This document shows, piece by piece, positions 1-9,146 of a stretch of DNA of 54,000 bases. Numbering within the stretch: the stretch's first letter is position 1; each line of letters opens with the position of its first letter. The notes under the pieces are model-generated. The model was not told where the DNA came from. It worked only from the letters and a program-made list of their open reading frames with translations, and did no database searches. The translations under genes and the position numbers were made by a program. Where the stretch lies: assembly GCA_014529385.2 (NCBI GenBank), contig CM043967.1, positions 9,071,001-9,125,000 of the forward strand, written 5' to 3'. This DNA comes from Adiantum capillus-veneris. Its lineage: Eukaryota > Streptophyta > Polypodiopsida > Polypodiales > Pteridaceae.

Positions 1-452
1 GAAGGGCCCCAAGACTACAAAAGCCAAGGAACAAACTGAACAAAAGGGAAAAAACACGATGCAAAATTCTTCCAAGGCTAACAACAACAAAGCAAAGGCT
101 ACAAAGATAAATACAAACTTTCATCTGAAGAGGTAGAGCTTTATTGTAAGGATAATAAGTGCTTCAAGTGTGGGGAGCAAGGACATGTTTCACAAGTATG
201 CCCTTAGAGAAGTAAACGTAATGACCCTCCTAGAGCTACCATAGTGAAAGCTCTAAAAGAGGAAGTCCATTGAAAAGGAGCACCACTCTCTTATGCATAT
301 GGAAAAGTAAGAGAACATGATGTTTTCATACTTTTTGATCCTCGCTCTACCCACAAATTTAGCTCTTGTTGAGCTAGCTACCAAGCTAGGAATCCATGAC
401 TTTGAAATGGGGGATGTGGTGAAAGTAGATGGAGCCTTTAAAGGGCAAGGAT
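1..452 (+). pseudogene. Gypsy family 1, copy A: gag zinc knuckle and protease fragment
   Basis: Remnant of a Ty3/Gypsy gag-pol. A CX2CX4HX4C nucleic-acid-binding knuckle (CFKCGEQGHVSQVC) lies at 160-201, followed directly by a stop at 205. A protease segment follows, with the active-site-like string LFDPRSTHKF near 331-360 and then a frame break. The same order and wording occur in copies C (38390-38680) and D (49861-50160) of this window, which identifies the family. Homology stops at about 452, just before a poly-T/poly-G run, so RT, RNase H and integrase are missing here. The upstream end is cut by the window edge. Confidence 0.85.
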
Positions 453-473
453 TTAGGCTATCGAGCGAGCTTG

Positions 474-513
474 TTTTTTTTTTTTTTTTTTGGGAGGGGG
501 GGGGGGTAGGGGG
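474..513 (+). repeat. Poly-T tract followed by G-rich run
   Basis: An uninterrupted T run at about 474-491 is followed by a nearly pure G run to about 513. It marks the break between Gypsy copy A and the microsatellite block. ORFs that run through it are low-complexity artefacts. Confidence 0.9.
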
Positions 514-693
514 GACCAGTACACAAATAGTGTCACCCTCATTGGCAGCAAAGCCACCAGCTCTCTCCTCGACCACCTCCTTGGCCACCACTATTGCCAC
601 CCTCCTTGGCTACTTAAGCCACACACTCCTCCTCCACCCTCTCCTCTTTCACATCCTCTACATATCTCCTCTCATCCTCCCTATCCTTTTCTC

Positions 694-697
<4 letters not shown>

Positions 698-733
<36 letters not shown>
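698..733 (+). repeat. (CT)n microsatellite
   Basis: Eighteen perfect CT units. The surrounding sequence (514-780) is also strongly pyrimidine-biased on this strand and holds no recognisable gene. Confidence 0.95.
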
Positions 734-734
<1 letters not shown>

Positions 735-849
735 ATTGTATCAACCCTTGATTTCACTCACTCCCTCGATCTCACTACCATGTCCTCTGCCCATTACATA
801 CATTTGTTGTGTCTCCCTCCTTTGACATCCACGTGTCATTTTAGCATGT

Positions 850-883
850 TTCTTCTTCTTCTTCTTCTTCTTCTTCTTCTTCT

Positions 884-942
<59 letters not shown>
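850..942 (+). repeat. Compound (TTC)n(TC)n microsatellite
   Basis: About 13 TTC units (850-888) pass directly into about 27 TC units (to 942). Both are pure pyrimidine on the plus strand. Confidence 0.95.
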
Positions 943-944
<2 letters not shown>

Positions 945-999
945 CCTCCACATGTCATTTTAACCTTCTTGTTTCTTGTCTCTCACCCATTCCCTTTCT

Positions 1000-1024
1000 T
1001 TCCCTCCCTCCCTCCCTCCCTCCC
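1000..1024 (+). repeat. (TCCC)n microsatellite
   Basis: Six tandem TCCC units inside the same pyrimidine-rich block. No gene is seen between 943 and 1175. Confidence 0.9.
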
Positions 1025-1175
1025 TTGCATAATCCTATCTTTCTCTTGCCACCCTGTCGTTACCTTGCTTAACTGAATCCCTCTCCTACAACCTTCCTTA
1101 TTGTTTCTCCCTCAATCCCTTTCTTTAGAAAAATCCCACTCCCATCATGTCTCCTTTCTTTGTCCCCCCCCCCCT

Positions 1176-1176
1176 T

Positions 1177-1236
<60 letters not shown>
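1176..1236 (+). repeat. (CT)n microsatellite abutting Copia-1
   Basis: About 30 CT units, preceded by a C run at 1164-1174. The coding frame of Copia-1 begins immediately after it, so the repeat marks the 5' truncation point of that element. Confidence 0.95.
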
Positions 1237-1242
<6 letters not shown>

Positions 1243-2080
1243 CATGGACATAAACATGTCCCGAAGCTTACCAAAAGCTTGATTAGTACAGGACAATTGG
1301 ATGATGCAGGATATTACTACACATTTGGTGATAGTTCGTGGAAGATCACGATCACCAAAGGTTCTTTAGTGGTAGCACATGGTTCAAAGTCTAGGACTTT
1401 GTACATGCTACATGTATCCAATGTTAAAAACCATGTGATTTATGTAACCGAGCAGCCAAGTGTTTCTTTGTGGCATCGTCGGTTAGGACATATGCCTCAA
1501 AAGGGAATGGAATTCTTGTCTCGTTTTGGTTATGTGTCTGGATTTAATTTCTCAGACTTTTCAGTTTGTGAGCATTGCCTTTATGGTAAACAAACACAGT
1601 CACCACACAAAAGGGGAATCACTCGAAAAAGTGAGCCATTAGAGTTAGTGCATAGTGATGTGTGTGGACCTATGCCTAACATATCCATGGGAGGTTCATA
1701 GTACTTTGTTACATTCATTGATTACTTCTCAAGGAAAGTGTAGGTATATCCTCTTAGGAAGAAGGATGAAGTTCTTCAAAATTTTAGAATTTTGTGGCAT
1801 TAGTGGAGAATTAGTCTGGCAAGAAAGTAAAGTGCTTAAGGTCAGACAATGGTGGTGAGTATGTCACTAAAGCCTTTCAGAATTTTTGTGATTCCTAAGC
1901 ATCAAAAGAGAGTTGACTGCTCCATATAACCCTCCACAAAATGGTGTTGCTGAGAGGACGAGCCATACCATACAAGAGAAGTTATGTAGCATGTTGTCTA
2001 ATGCAGAGTTGCCTAATGGATTTTGGGCAAAAGCGTTAGCCAACTGTTGTCCATCTTATTAATAGATCTCCTAACAAGGC
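1237..2080 (+). pseudogene. Copia-1 GAG-pre-integrase and integrase remnant
   Basis: Ty1/Copia pol segment. An open frame runs from the CT repeat to a stop at 1699 and includes the GAG-pre-integrase signature SLWHRRLGHM (about 1467-1496), a C-x2-C pair (CEHCLYGK, about 1570) and the first integrase catalytic Asp in LVHSDVCGPM. Beyond the stop, other frames carry YFVTFIDYFSRK, a DNGGEY-type second Asp region near 1840-1860 and the NGVAERT Glu region near 1945. The capsid, zinc knuckle and protease are absent upstream. The integrase is therefore recognisable but dead, with several shifts and stops. Confidence 0.85.
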
Positions 2081-3069
2081 TTTAGATTAGAAGGTACCTA
2101 AATTGGTCCTTTATGTGGATGATATGTTAATTGCCGAGAATGCAGGGATGAGATTTCAGCCTTGAAGTCAGAGTTACATGAAAACTTTAAAATGAAAGAC
2201 ATGGGTGAAGCGAGCCATATCCTTGGCATGCGCATTAAGCGAGACAGATGCAAGAAATTGGTCTATTTGTCTAAATCTAAGTACATTGCTAAAGTGCTCA
2301 CACGTTTCAATATGGAGACGGGAAAGGCATTGAGTACTTCATTGCCTCCATATGTGAAACTTTCTAAAAACTATTGCCCTAAGTCTGAAGAGGAAAAGGA
2401 TGAAATGGCACAAGTGCCTTATTCATCTGCAGTTGGGATTTTGATGTATGCTATGATTGCTACACATCGTGATATTTCTTTTGCAGTGGGAGTTGTTAGC
2501 AAATATATGTCAAATCCAGGCAAGAAACATTGGGAGGCAGTGAAAGGGGTTATGCGATATTTGAATGGTACAAAAGACATGTGCATGTGCTTTGGAAGAA
2601 AGGAAGCATGTGTAATGGGTTACACGGATGCAGATTATGTAGGAGACTTGGACAAGAGAAGGTCCAATTCAGGCTATGTTTTTAAATTCACTGGAGGTGC
2701 AGTTTCATGGCGATCTCGTTTGCAAGATTGTGTTACCTTGTCTACTACAGAGGCTGAATATGTTGCAACTTCAAAAGCTTGCAAGGAAGCTATATGGCTC
2801 GGTCGGCTAGTGGGAGATTTGGGAATCAATGTTGAGATGCCTGTGCTACATTGTGATAGCCAAAGTGCTATACGATTGGCAAAGAATCGAGTGTGTCATG
2901 CAAAGACAAAGCATGTGGATGAAGTATCACTTCATTCGTGAAGTGCTTGAGAACAAGCGATTGCAGCTTGCCAAATTCACACCACTGAAAATCCTGCTGA
3001 TCTTCTGACAAAGGGATTACCTTCAAAGCGGTTTGCACATTGTCGGGCACTCATGGGCATTGGGTAGAT
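2081..3069 (+). pseudogene. Copia-1 RT C-terminus and RNase H
   Basis: The sequence jumps from the integrase end straight to the RT catalytic motif LYVDDML (about 2113-2133), so most of the RT is deleted. A long frame (2162-2941) then carries the end of RT and a Copia RNase H: YTDADYVGD (first Asp), STTEAEYVA (Glu), LHCDSQSAIRLAKN (second Asp). After a frame change the C-terminal end continues (FIREVLEN, PADLLTKGLPSKRF) to a stop at 3067-3069. Synthesis and degradation functions are inferred from the family; this copy cannot encode a working enzyme. Confidence 0.88.
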
Positions 3070-3141
3070 GATCGTGGTCATTGTCTACCTGTATTGTATG
3101 TATATATACTTGTCACCTTAACTTAAAGGCACATTGTCCTT

Positions 3142-3153
3142 TAAGTGGGAGGT
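3142..3153 (+). other. Copia-1 polypurine tract
   Basis: Purine-rich AAGTGGGAGGT directly before the TG that starts the LTR. This is the usual Copia second-strand primer context. Confidence 0.65.
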
Positions 3154-3403
3154 TGCTGGGGTGGTAAAGCCCAATGCACCTAAGTATTGGGTGGCTGGAG
3201 ACTAATCGGGAACTAACACTGACCATTCATTCTACATAAAAGAATAAGGACTCATAACCCTAACACTATTGTGTTTGGAGTCCACCCAAACCTGTGTCTC
3301 ATCTCTTCTCCATTGCTGCACACACACATACGCTCTTGCATGTGCTCTTCAATTTTACTATCGTCCTCGGAGGTCAAATATGACCTATGGGACCAAAGCC
3401 ACA
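3154..3403 (+). mobile_element. Copia-1 3' LTR (at least partial)
   Basis: Begins TGCTGGGGTGG after the polypurine tract. It is about 250 bp long and ends at or before 3403, where the Gypsy-1 copy B LTR starts. No 5' LTR is seen for this element, so its true end cannot be fixed by comparison. Confidence 0.6.
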
Positions 3404-4095
3404 TGTAATGGAAATGACCTATGTATTTTGAGAATAGCGGAATTAAGAGGATTAGAGTGAACATTTTTGTGAGATTACTTTGAGAACTGGGAGGGTGAAC
3501 TTAATTGATGGTAGCAACATAAACATACTACTTAATTAACTTGGCATGAACAATACTTTTGCAAGAGAGAGAGTATTAGAGAACATGACAATAGATGAGG
3601 ACCGGATTTACTTGGAGCCGGTCCCCCCTCCAAAAGGCGTTTGTATTATAGATTCTCCCTTCAAGAGAGACTTTGTTACAATACAATCTTTGTGTTCCTT
3701 GTGACCTTGGTGATGCTATGAAGATGGAAAGCTTCATGCATCACGAGCTTAACATAAACTTTGTAAAAAGCATTAACTATCCCAAGCCTCGGTCCCAAGT
3801 TCTCAAACACCTTCGAAGGTGGAGAGAGCTAGTGGGGAATGAAGGTACGGAAGAGGAGGAAGAAACATTCCATAGGAGAAAGAAATAGTTCCTCACTTAT
3901 CATCACTCTTCTTGCTTAGCATAGCATAATAGCATAGTAATGAAGATGAAGAATATGGAAAGATTAAGCATTGAAGCATGGCTCTTGGTTGGATTTGCAT
4001 TCCATAGCCAAGAGTGTTGGTGTAGGCTCTCCACTTCTCAACAAACTTGGAGAAGGAGATGGAACTCTTGCACTTTCACTCCACACAATGAAAGA

Positions 4096-4096
<1 letters not shown>

Positions 4097-4138
<42 letters not shown>
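4097..4138 (+). repeat. (TG)n microsatellite in Gypsy-1 LTR
   Basis: About 21 TG units at the LTR site where copy D has only a short CA run (47188-47207) and copy C has about 21 CA units (36012-36054, opposite orientation). Confidence 0.95.
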
Positions 4139-4140
<2 letters not shown>

Positions 4141-4169
4141 AGAGTATACCCCCCCTCTTTGCTTGGTCC

Positions 4170-4171
<2 letters not shown>

Positions 4172-4227
<56 letters not shown>
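4172..4227 (+). repeat. (CT)n microsatellite in Gypsy-1 LTR
   Basis: About 28 CT units. Copy D has only a short GAGAGAGAG run at the matching place (47154-47163). Confidence 0.95.
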
Positions 4228-4231
<4 letters not shown>

Positions 4232-4478
4232 ATTTTATTATTTCATTTAGACATGTCTCCTTTTTTTCCTCTTTGAGAGAAAGAACTTAATTATTTATCT
4301 TTATGTATCTAAATTCTCATTGGACCCCTTTAAAACCTAACCAATAGCATTCAAGCACATCATGAGGTCCACATGTGGAGGATCATTTGAACATGTGTCG
4401 TTTATGCTTATTAAGTCATTTGGTTGAATTGAATACTTCAAGGACTTCTTAGTCAATCAAGCAGCATGTGTCTTTTAC

Positions 4479-5375
4479 TGCTGGCGGATACGCCGCGACG
4501 GACGTCAGCACAGCGAGAACTCACCTAACAAGATTTATCAACTAAGGACGAAGCTCGACCCGCAGGCGCGTGGAAGCAAGCATGGGGTGTCAACCTACAC
4601 TCGACCGATTATTGACTACTTCCTACAGAGGTCTCTACCCAATGTCTAAGTTACAGCCTTCAAGAGTACACAAGAGGAGATTTCCTACAATGCTTTCAAG
4701 AGCCAAATACCCATCAAACGTTCTCAAAATGCTAGAACTTGAGGAAAACCCTATTAACACCAATGGGTCGCTCTCCCTAAGGTCCGTGACCCAAAACCCC
4801 AACTTTAAACACCCGGTGCAAAATCGCGTAGGATGTCTGACAGGTTTTTGCAAGTCATCATTTCTGAAAACTAAGTGCCTAATGTGTAGCTCTACTCATT
4901 GCAAACGCGTGGATATGCTGCAATGCAAAAACGGACAACGTATGCTCACCGAATCACCAGATATAGCTCGTGGGTCGATCTCGCAAAGCCGAGCCGTACA
5001 CCTGCAATGTAGGTGTTGGCACGTAGCTCTCTTTGGGGGCAACACACTGCACTTCTTCGCACTTGATTCCGACCACCATTGTGCGCGTAGCGTCAAGATA
5101 AACTCTCACTCTCTCTCGTACACAGAGTACGTTCAGCTCACACAGACAAAACTTATAAAAATGACCAAAGGGTTTTTTGCATTAAGGTCAAAAGTGGTAT
5201 ACATACCTTACAATCTCAAACCCTAATGTTCCAATTTAACCATTTACTCAGTCTAAATGTCAAAAATGAGATACAATTTGGAAGCTTGTGCAAGCCCCAC
5301 TATTTACAAAGGTGAAATGACGGTTTCTTCTCAATGAAGGAATGATTACAAAGGAAATTAATATCCCGCCGGGCA
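4479..5375 (-). mobile_element. 3' LTR of the giant element (897 bp)
   Basis: Matches 23620-24517 throughout, about 95% by eye over the half compared. The plus strand starts TGCTGGCGGATACGCC and ends CGCCGGGCA. A TATA-like stretch (TTTTTATAAG on the minus strand) lies near 5150-5160, about 220 bp into the LTR, which is a plausible U3/R position. It also carries half of the element's palindrome motif (CGCGTAGGATGTCTGAC at 4825-4841). Confidence 0.92.
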
Positions 5376-5386
5376 TTCCCCCCCTA
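5376..5386 (-). other. Polypurine tract of the giant element
   Basis: Minus strand TAGGGGGGGAA immediately upstream of the LTR start TGCCCGGCGG. It is the second-strand primer site and fixes the element's orientation. Confidence 0.85.
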
Positions 5387-5596
5387 GATCATGTCGTCCC
5401 TGACATGACAGTAGAGTTGCTTCTTCAGTGAAGGCTTTCGTGCATCTTCAGAACAGACTCATACCGTGCATGTTGGGCCAGTAATGTAGGGCCGAATATT
5501 TCTGTATCGATGGTGAAGAAACTGGTGTAGAAGGCTTCTTCAAAGGCCTGGAATGGTACGAGGGCAAAACCATTATTCGCTGATAGAGGGCATGTA
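5387..5596 (-). other. 3' untranslated stretch of the giant element
   Basis: No coding signal is recognised between the accessory ORF's last frame and the polypurine tract. A similar arrangement, with a GTC-TCCC-TGACA block, follows the related LTR fragment at 35604-35820. Confidence 0.5.
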
Positions 5597-6649
5597 TCAC
5601 CTCATGGGAAGGTTGAGCAGACAGTTCATATGCACATCTATATGTGTCTTGGAAGAAGAATATGATGTCTGTTGCCTGTCCGTTTTAAAGATCTCAGAAA
5701 CTGCCAGAAGGGTTTTACATATTTTCCTGAGCATAATGCAAGAGAGGTCAGGCGAGCCAGTGATGAACAATTTAATGGCGCCCGTTAGGGTTTTCACCAT
5801 GTATTGCTCACTCATTCTCTCACCTACCTTCAAGCCTGGCAGCTTTGGGTAGTTGATCCACGTGGGATGGATTTTCTTCAGCAGTTCTTGTTCTTTCTAG
5901 GTCCGCATCCTTGGTAGAGGACAAAAGCTAAGGTTGTCTCTGATTATTTTAGGCGCCTCTAACAGATGTACTAAATACTATGGGTATTTAGTTGCCATGC
6001 CTTTCTCCATTTTGGCTGAGAGTCCACAATAAGCTTAACACCTTCTGGTTTGGTGATATCTCCTTCGTATAGTGGCACTATCGGCTCCTCTTGAATCCTC
6101 TTGTTTATTGTAGCAGCTTCATACTTGAGAAGAGTATATGGGAGAGAGGGTTGTTGCCATTCATGTCAAATGACATTTGCATCTAATTTCTGAATGGTCT
6201 TGAATCCTCTTGTTTATTGTAGCAGCTTCATACTTGAGAAGAGGATATGCGAGAGAGGGTTGTTGGCATTCATGTCGAATGACATTTGCATCTAATTTTT
6301 GAATGGTCATAGACTTCAATACCCTCTGCTCCCACTCCATCGCTTCTTTGGCGGTGTCTTTTATTGCCGCTTCTATTGCCTTTTGTAGATTGTCTTCTTC
6401 TTCTTGTGTCAAATCCCGGGGCTCTTGGGATGGTCCCACAAGGATGTCCTCTTGCATTGTTGTGTCCACTGGATCTGACACATTGTCTATATCAATTCCT
6501 TCCATAGCTGCTGGCCCTGTGCTCAAGTGTGGCTCTTCAATCTGCTGTTGGCCTTTTAGCTCATCAATCTGCTTTTGATATTTTTTCTTTTCCTATTCAG
6601 CTTGATCCCCCATGGTCACTAAAAGGTCGTTCAATTCAACATTGGCTTT
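5597..6649 (-). pseudogene. C-terminal part of the accessory ORF (broken)
   Basis: Continuation of the coiled-coil ORF after an in-frame stop at 6650. A second in-frame stop lies about 50 bp on (near 6597), then an open frame runs to 6161 (acidic, for example EDILVGPSQEPRDLTQEEED). A 109-bp tandem duplication (6091-6308) shifts the frame. Beyond it, coding-like sequence goes on with INKRIQEEP and IVDSQPKWRKAW, then in another frame through MSEQYMVKTLTGAIKLF to a stop near 5597. Together with the upstream parts the ancestral product would have had roughly 1,100 residues. No catalytic motif is recognised; function unknown. Confidence 0.6.
6091..6308 (+). repeat. 109-bp tandem duplication inside the accessory ORF
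   Basis: Copy 1 at 6091-6199 and copy 2 at 6200-6308 start with TTGAATCCTCTTGTTTATTG and differ at only a few bases. The length is not a multiple of three, so it disrupts the reading frame. It probably arose after insertion or in a late source copy. Confidence 0.92.
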
Positions 6650-8134
6650 CTAAGCCTCTTCTAGCTTCTTCTTGGTGTCTTCATTTTTAGTTTGCATTAT
6701 CTTTAGATCCTCGTCCATCTTCTTTTTCAAGGCTGCTAGCTCATCTTTCATGGCCTTGTTCTCATCCTCCAAATGGCTTTGCATCACTAGGGAGCCCTCG
6801 GCCAGCATCAATCTTTGTTTCTTCTCTAGTGTCAACTCCTTTTGGAGTTCCTTCATCTGTTCTTCATACATATCCTTCTCTGAAGCAATGCTAGTTGAGG
6901 TAGCGGCTTTGACTCTGCTCGGAGATGCCCTTAGCCTTTGGATTGTCTGATCTTTCACTTTTATTTGATCTTTCAGCTCTATAACTTCGTCCTGGCTGGC
7001 CTCATGTTCTAGCTCAGCTTTTTCCTTATCATTCCTCAAAGTTTCCACTTCTTTGGACTCATCAGCAAGCTGGAGTGTCAAGTTGTATCTTTCTTTCTTC
7101 GCATCCGTCAGTGATTTGCTGATTTTCTTATACTCCTCATCTGCTCTTTGAAGGTTTTGGTCTACTGCCTGACTTTGACTTTCCAGCTCTAGGCATCTTT
7201 TTAGTGCCGCTTCCAGATCAGCTTGCAGCTTGGCTTGCTTCTGTGTGTTCTCTTGGTCCTGCTTTTGCAGCGAGTCCACCTTGGCTTTGATTTGAACTTC
7301 ATTTGCTTTGAGATTATCACAATCAATCTCAGTGGCCATAGACCTTGCTCTGAGCCCAGTGAGTCTTTGCATCACTCCATCCCAATCATTGGCTTGTGGC
7401 TGTAAATCCATTGTATCTGTGGCCATTTCCTTCAACTCCACCAATCGAGGGCTCAGCATATATTCTTTGGGCCTAGTTCTAGACAACTCCAAAGCTGCAT
7501 TAGTTGCCTCTTCTCGAGAGTATCCAACAGCTAGTAGATCAAGGAATATTCTATAGTTTTTTTCTTCTGGATCTGGCTTCTCATCTTTTGGTTCAATTTC
7601 TGCCTTCTGCTCTTGCTCTTTGTTCTCCTCTTCCTTGGAGTCTTGTTGCCCATCAGATTTTTTCAACTCCTCAGTTTGTCGGGGTTGAGGGGGACTAGGA
7701 GGAGGTGGTGATGGTGGAGGGCTGGATTCTCGGCTTGATGGTGGGGTTGGTTGCTTCTTCTTGAAGTCCCGATCAGCCTTTGTTTTCCTCTCTCTTTCTT
7801 GCTCTTCCTGCTCTTCTAGCAGCTGCTGTCTCACATCATCAACTTCTTCTTCGGTAAAAGGTATGTTTGGGATATTCTCAACTGTAGCATCTAAGATCTC
7901 GAAATTCTTTATATAATCTTCAAAGCAATCCCTTTGAGTTCTTTGAGAAGATCTAGACATACCCTCAAATGAGGGCTTCCATAATTCGCTCAGATCCCCT
8001 TTTAGCATCCTCTCAGCTCTGAAACTCTCCATTAGTCTTTCTAGCCTTGCTGCTTTCTGTGACTTTGTTTCCTTTACTGGCACCTGTAGAGTTTCTTTCT
8101 TCCCCTTCTTGGGCTGTGGCGGCTCTTCTGGCAC
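6650..8134 (-). CDS. Accessory ORF, central part: proline-rich and long coiled coil
   Basis: A 494-codon open frame downstream of the integrase, on the element's sense strand. Near residues 90-185 it is proline- and charge-rich (PPPSPPPPSPPQP, many E/K/Q). From about residue 250 to the end it is a long heptad-like coiled coil rich in E, K, L and Q (for example LQADLEAALKRCLELES and DELAALKKKMDEDLK). It overlaps the preceding frame (8074-8949) by 60 bp; the overlap looks like a one-base deletion in a run before GGGTAGCC rather than two genes. It stops at 6650 but the frame goes on downstream. It is not gag, pol or a recognised env. Long coiled coils suggest self-assembly or scaffold binding, which is inference only. 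Confidence 0.7.
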   Translation of the reverse strand: MPEEPPQPKKGKKETLQVPVKETKSQKAARLERLMESFRAERMLKGDLSELWKPSFEGMSRSSQRTQRDCFEDYIKNFEILDATVENIPNIPFTEEEVDDVRQQLLEEQEEQERERKTKADRDFKKKQPTPPSSRESSPPPSPPPPSPPQPRQTEELKKSDGQQDSKEEENKEQEQKAEIEPKDEKPDPEEKNYRIFLDLLAVGYSREEATNAALELSRTRPKEYMLSPRLVELKEMATDTMDLQPQANDWDGVMQRLTGLRARSMATEIDCDNLKANEVQIKAKVDSLQKQDQENTQKQAKLQADLEAALKRCLELESQSQAVDQNLQRADEEYKKISKSLTDAKKERYNLTLQLADESKEVETLRNDKEKAELEHEASQDEVIELKDQIKVKDQTIQRLRASPSRVKAATSTSIASEKDMYEEQMKELQKELTLEKKQRLMLAEGSLVMQSHLEDENKAMKDELAALKKKMDEDLKIMQTKNEDTKKKLEEA

Positions 8135-8981
8135 CTTGTGGCTACCCTTGGAGCCTTAGGAGGCTCTTCTTCTTTGTCTTCCTTCAGCTTGAGCCAATCA
8201 TTTTGGGAGGGAGGTAGAGGCCAATTTCCCTTGGCATGCAATGCTCCATAGATGACTTTGGTTATCAACTCACCAGGCACAATATAAGTGGGATTTTTGG
8301 TCCCCATTTTCACAAGGTTGTCGTGAATGTAAGCGGCATAGTTTATCTCCTTAGGGCAGCTCTTCTGCATCGCCCAAGTGAAAGTGGTGGCAATAGCTCC
8401 AGGTGGCATCCTGTATTTCTGTGGCTGCTTGGTACACATGTGGAAGTACTGATTGTATAATTGGCTCATGATGGCCACCTTCGGGTTTGCAATATCTTCA
8501 AATGTATAGTTATTTTTCTTCTCTGAGTAGACCTTAATGCCATCTCGCCTCTTAGTCACACTGTCTCCTTTGTTAGAGAGATCAAGTGCTGTTGCCACCA
8601 CCTTCTCTGTGATGACAATCATCGTATTAGGCTTGCCTTGCAGATCTGTAACTCTGGCTATGCCATCCTCTTTGATTGTGGTGACAAACTCCCACACTCT
8701 TTTAACATCAATCCCTGCTGGCAAGGCTTCAAAGTAATTGTGTAGATCCAGTTTCTCCAAGTAGTCCCCCATCTTGCTCCTGACAAATTCATTGAGCTCT
8801 TGAGGGATCATGGGTAGCTCCACTGCATTTCCCTCCGGATCTTTAAACACTCCTTGGTAGTTTCTCAGATCATTGGTTTCTAGTAGGTCATCTTGAATCC
8901 AAGTGCTTGTGGGCTTCAGGGTTCCCTCTGGGATAACAAAAGGCTCCACTTCTTCTTTGCAGGCGACTTTGTGGCTGCCAT
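8074..8981 (-). CDS. Accessory ORF, N-terminal domain (unknown)
   Basis: About 290 codons. The best start is ATG at 8981 in good plant context (CCATGGC), giving MAATKSPAKKK. An apparent one-base change in the AAG run at 8950-8960 moves reading into the long frame beginning VEPFVIPEG. The domain is compact and mixed (VKRVWEFVTTIKEDGIARV, LQGKPNTMIVITEKVV, YNQYFHMCTKQPQKYRMPPG). Its pattern of a V-x-x-F helix followed by a GK-strand loosely recalls the plant-specific transposon-protein domains found near gag in some Gypsy elements, but I cannot confirm that. It lies 166 bp downstream of the palindrome-bearing repeats. The C-terminal 20 codons after the frameshift point are probably out of frame. 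Confidence 0.65.
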
Positions 8982-9146
8982 GGATCCTGTTTCACTCAGT
9001 AGTCCAAAGTTAGCGTTTTTTTACAGATTAGCTGATAAACTGAGTTCTGACTACCCAAATGACTTGAAAATTGAAATAAGAACTCAAAAGGGACTAGGGA
9101 AACCATGCATGTGCCCACAGCAGGGTTTTGGCTGAAAAATAAGCAT

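Larger units (their letters stand above)
3404..4478 (-). mobile_element. Gypsy-1 copy B 3' LTR, terminal 1,075 bp
   Basis: Reverse-complement homology to the LTRs of copies C and D: shared blocks include GGATTTACTTGGAGC, CCCCCCTCCAAAAGGC and TTGTGACCTTGGTGATGC. On the minus strand the LTR ends CCATTACA at 3404. Together with 24518-25014 on the other side of the giant element it totals 1,572 bp, close to the 1,591-bp intact 5' LTR of copy D. This supports one LTR split by the 20-kb insertion. It contains expanded TG and CT microsatellites. Confidence 0.8.

Noticed and set aside
317-1296. Several open frames of Ser/Leu or Glu/Arg repeats
   Set aside because: They are translations of CT/GA and TTC microsatellites, not genes.
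4570-5226. 218-codon plus-strand open frame in the left LTR of the giant element
   Set aside because: It is antisense to the element, is frameshifted in the other LTR copy (23711-24328), and has no recognisable domain. It looks like a chance frame.
8074-8134. Overlap of two separate genes in the accessory region
   Set aside because: The 60-bp overlap and the continuing charged sequence in the other frame fit a single-base frameshift in one ORF better than two genes.
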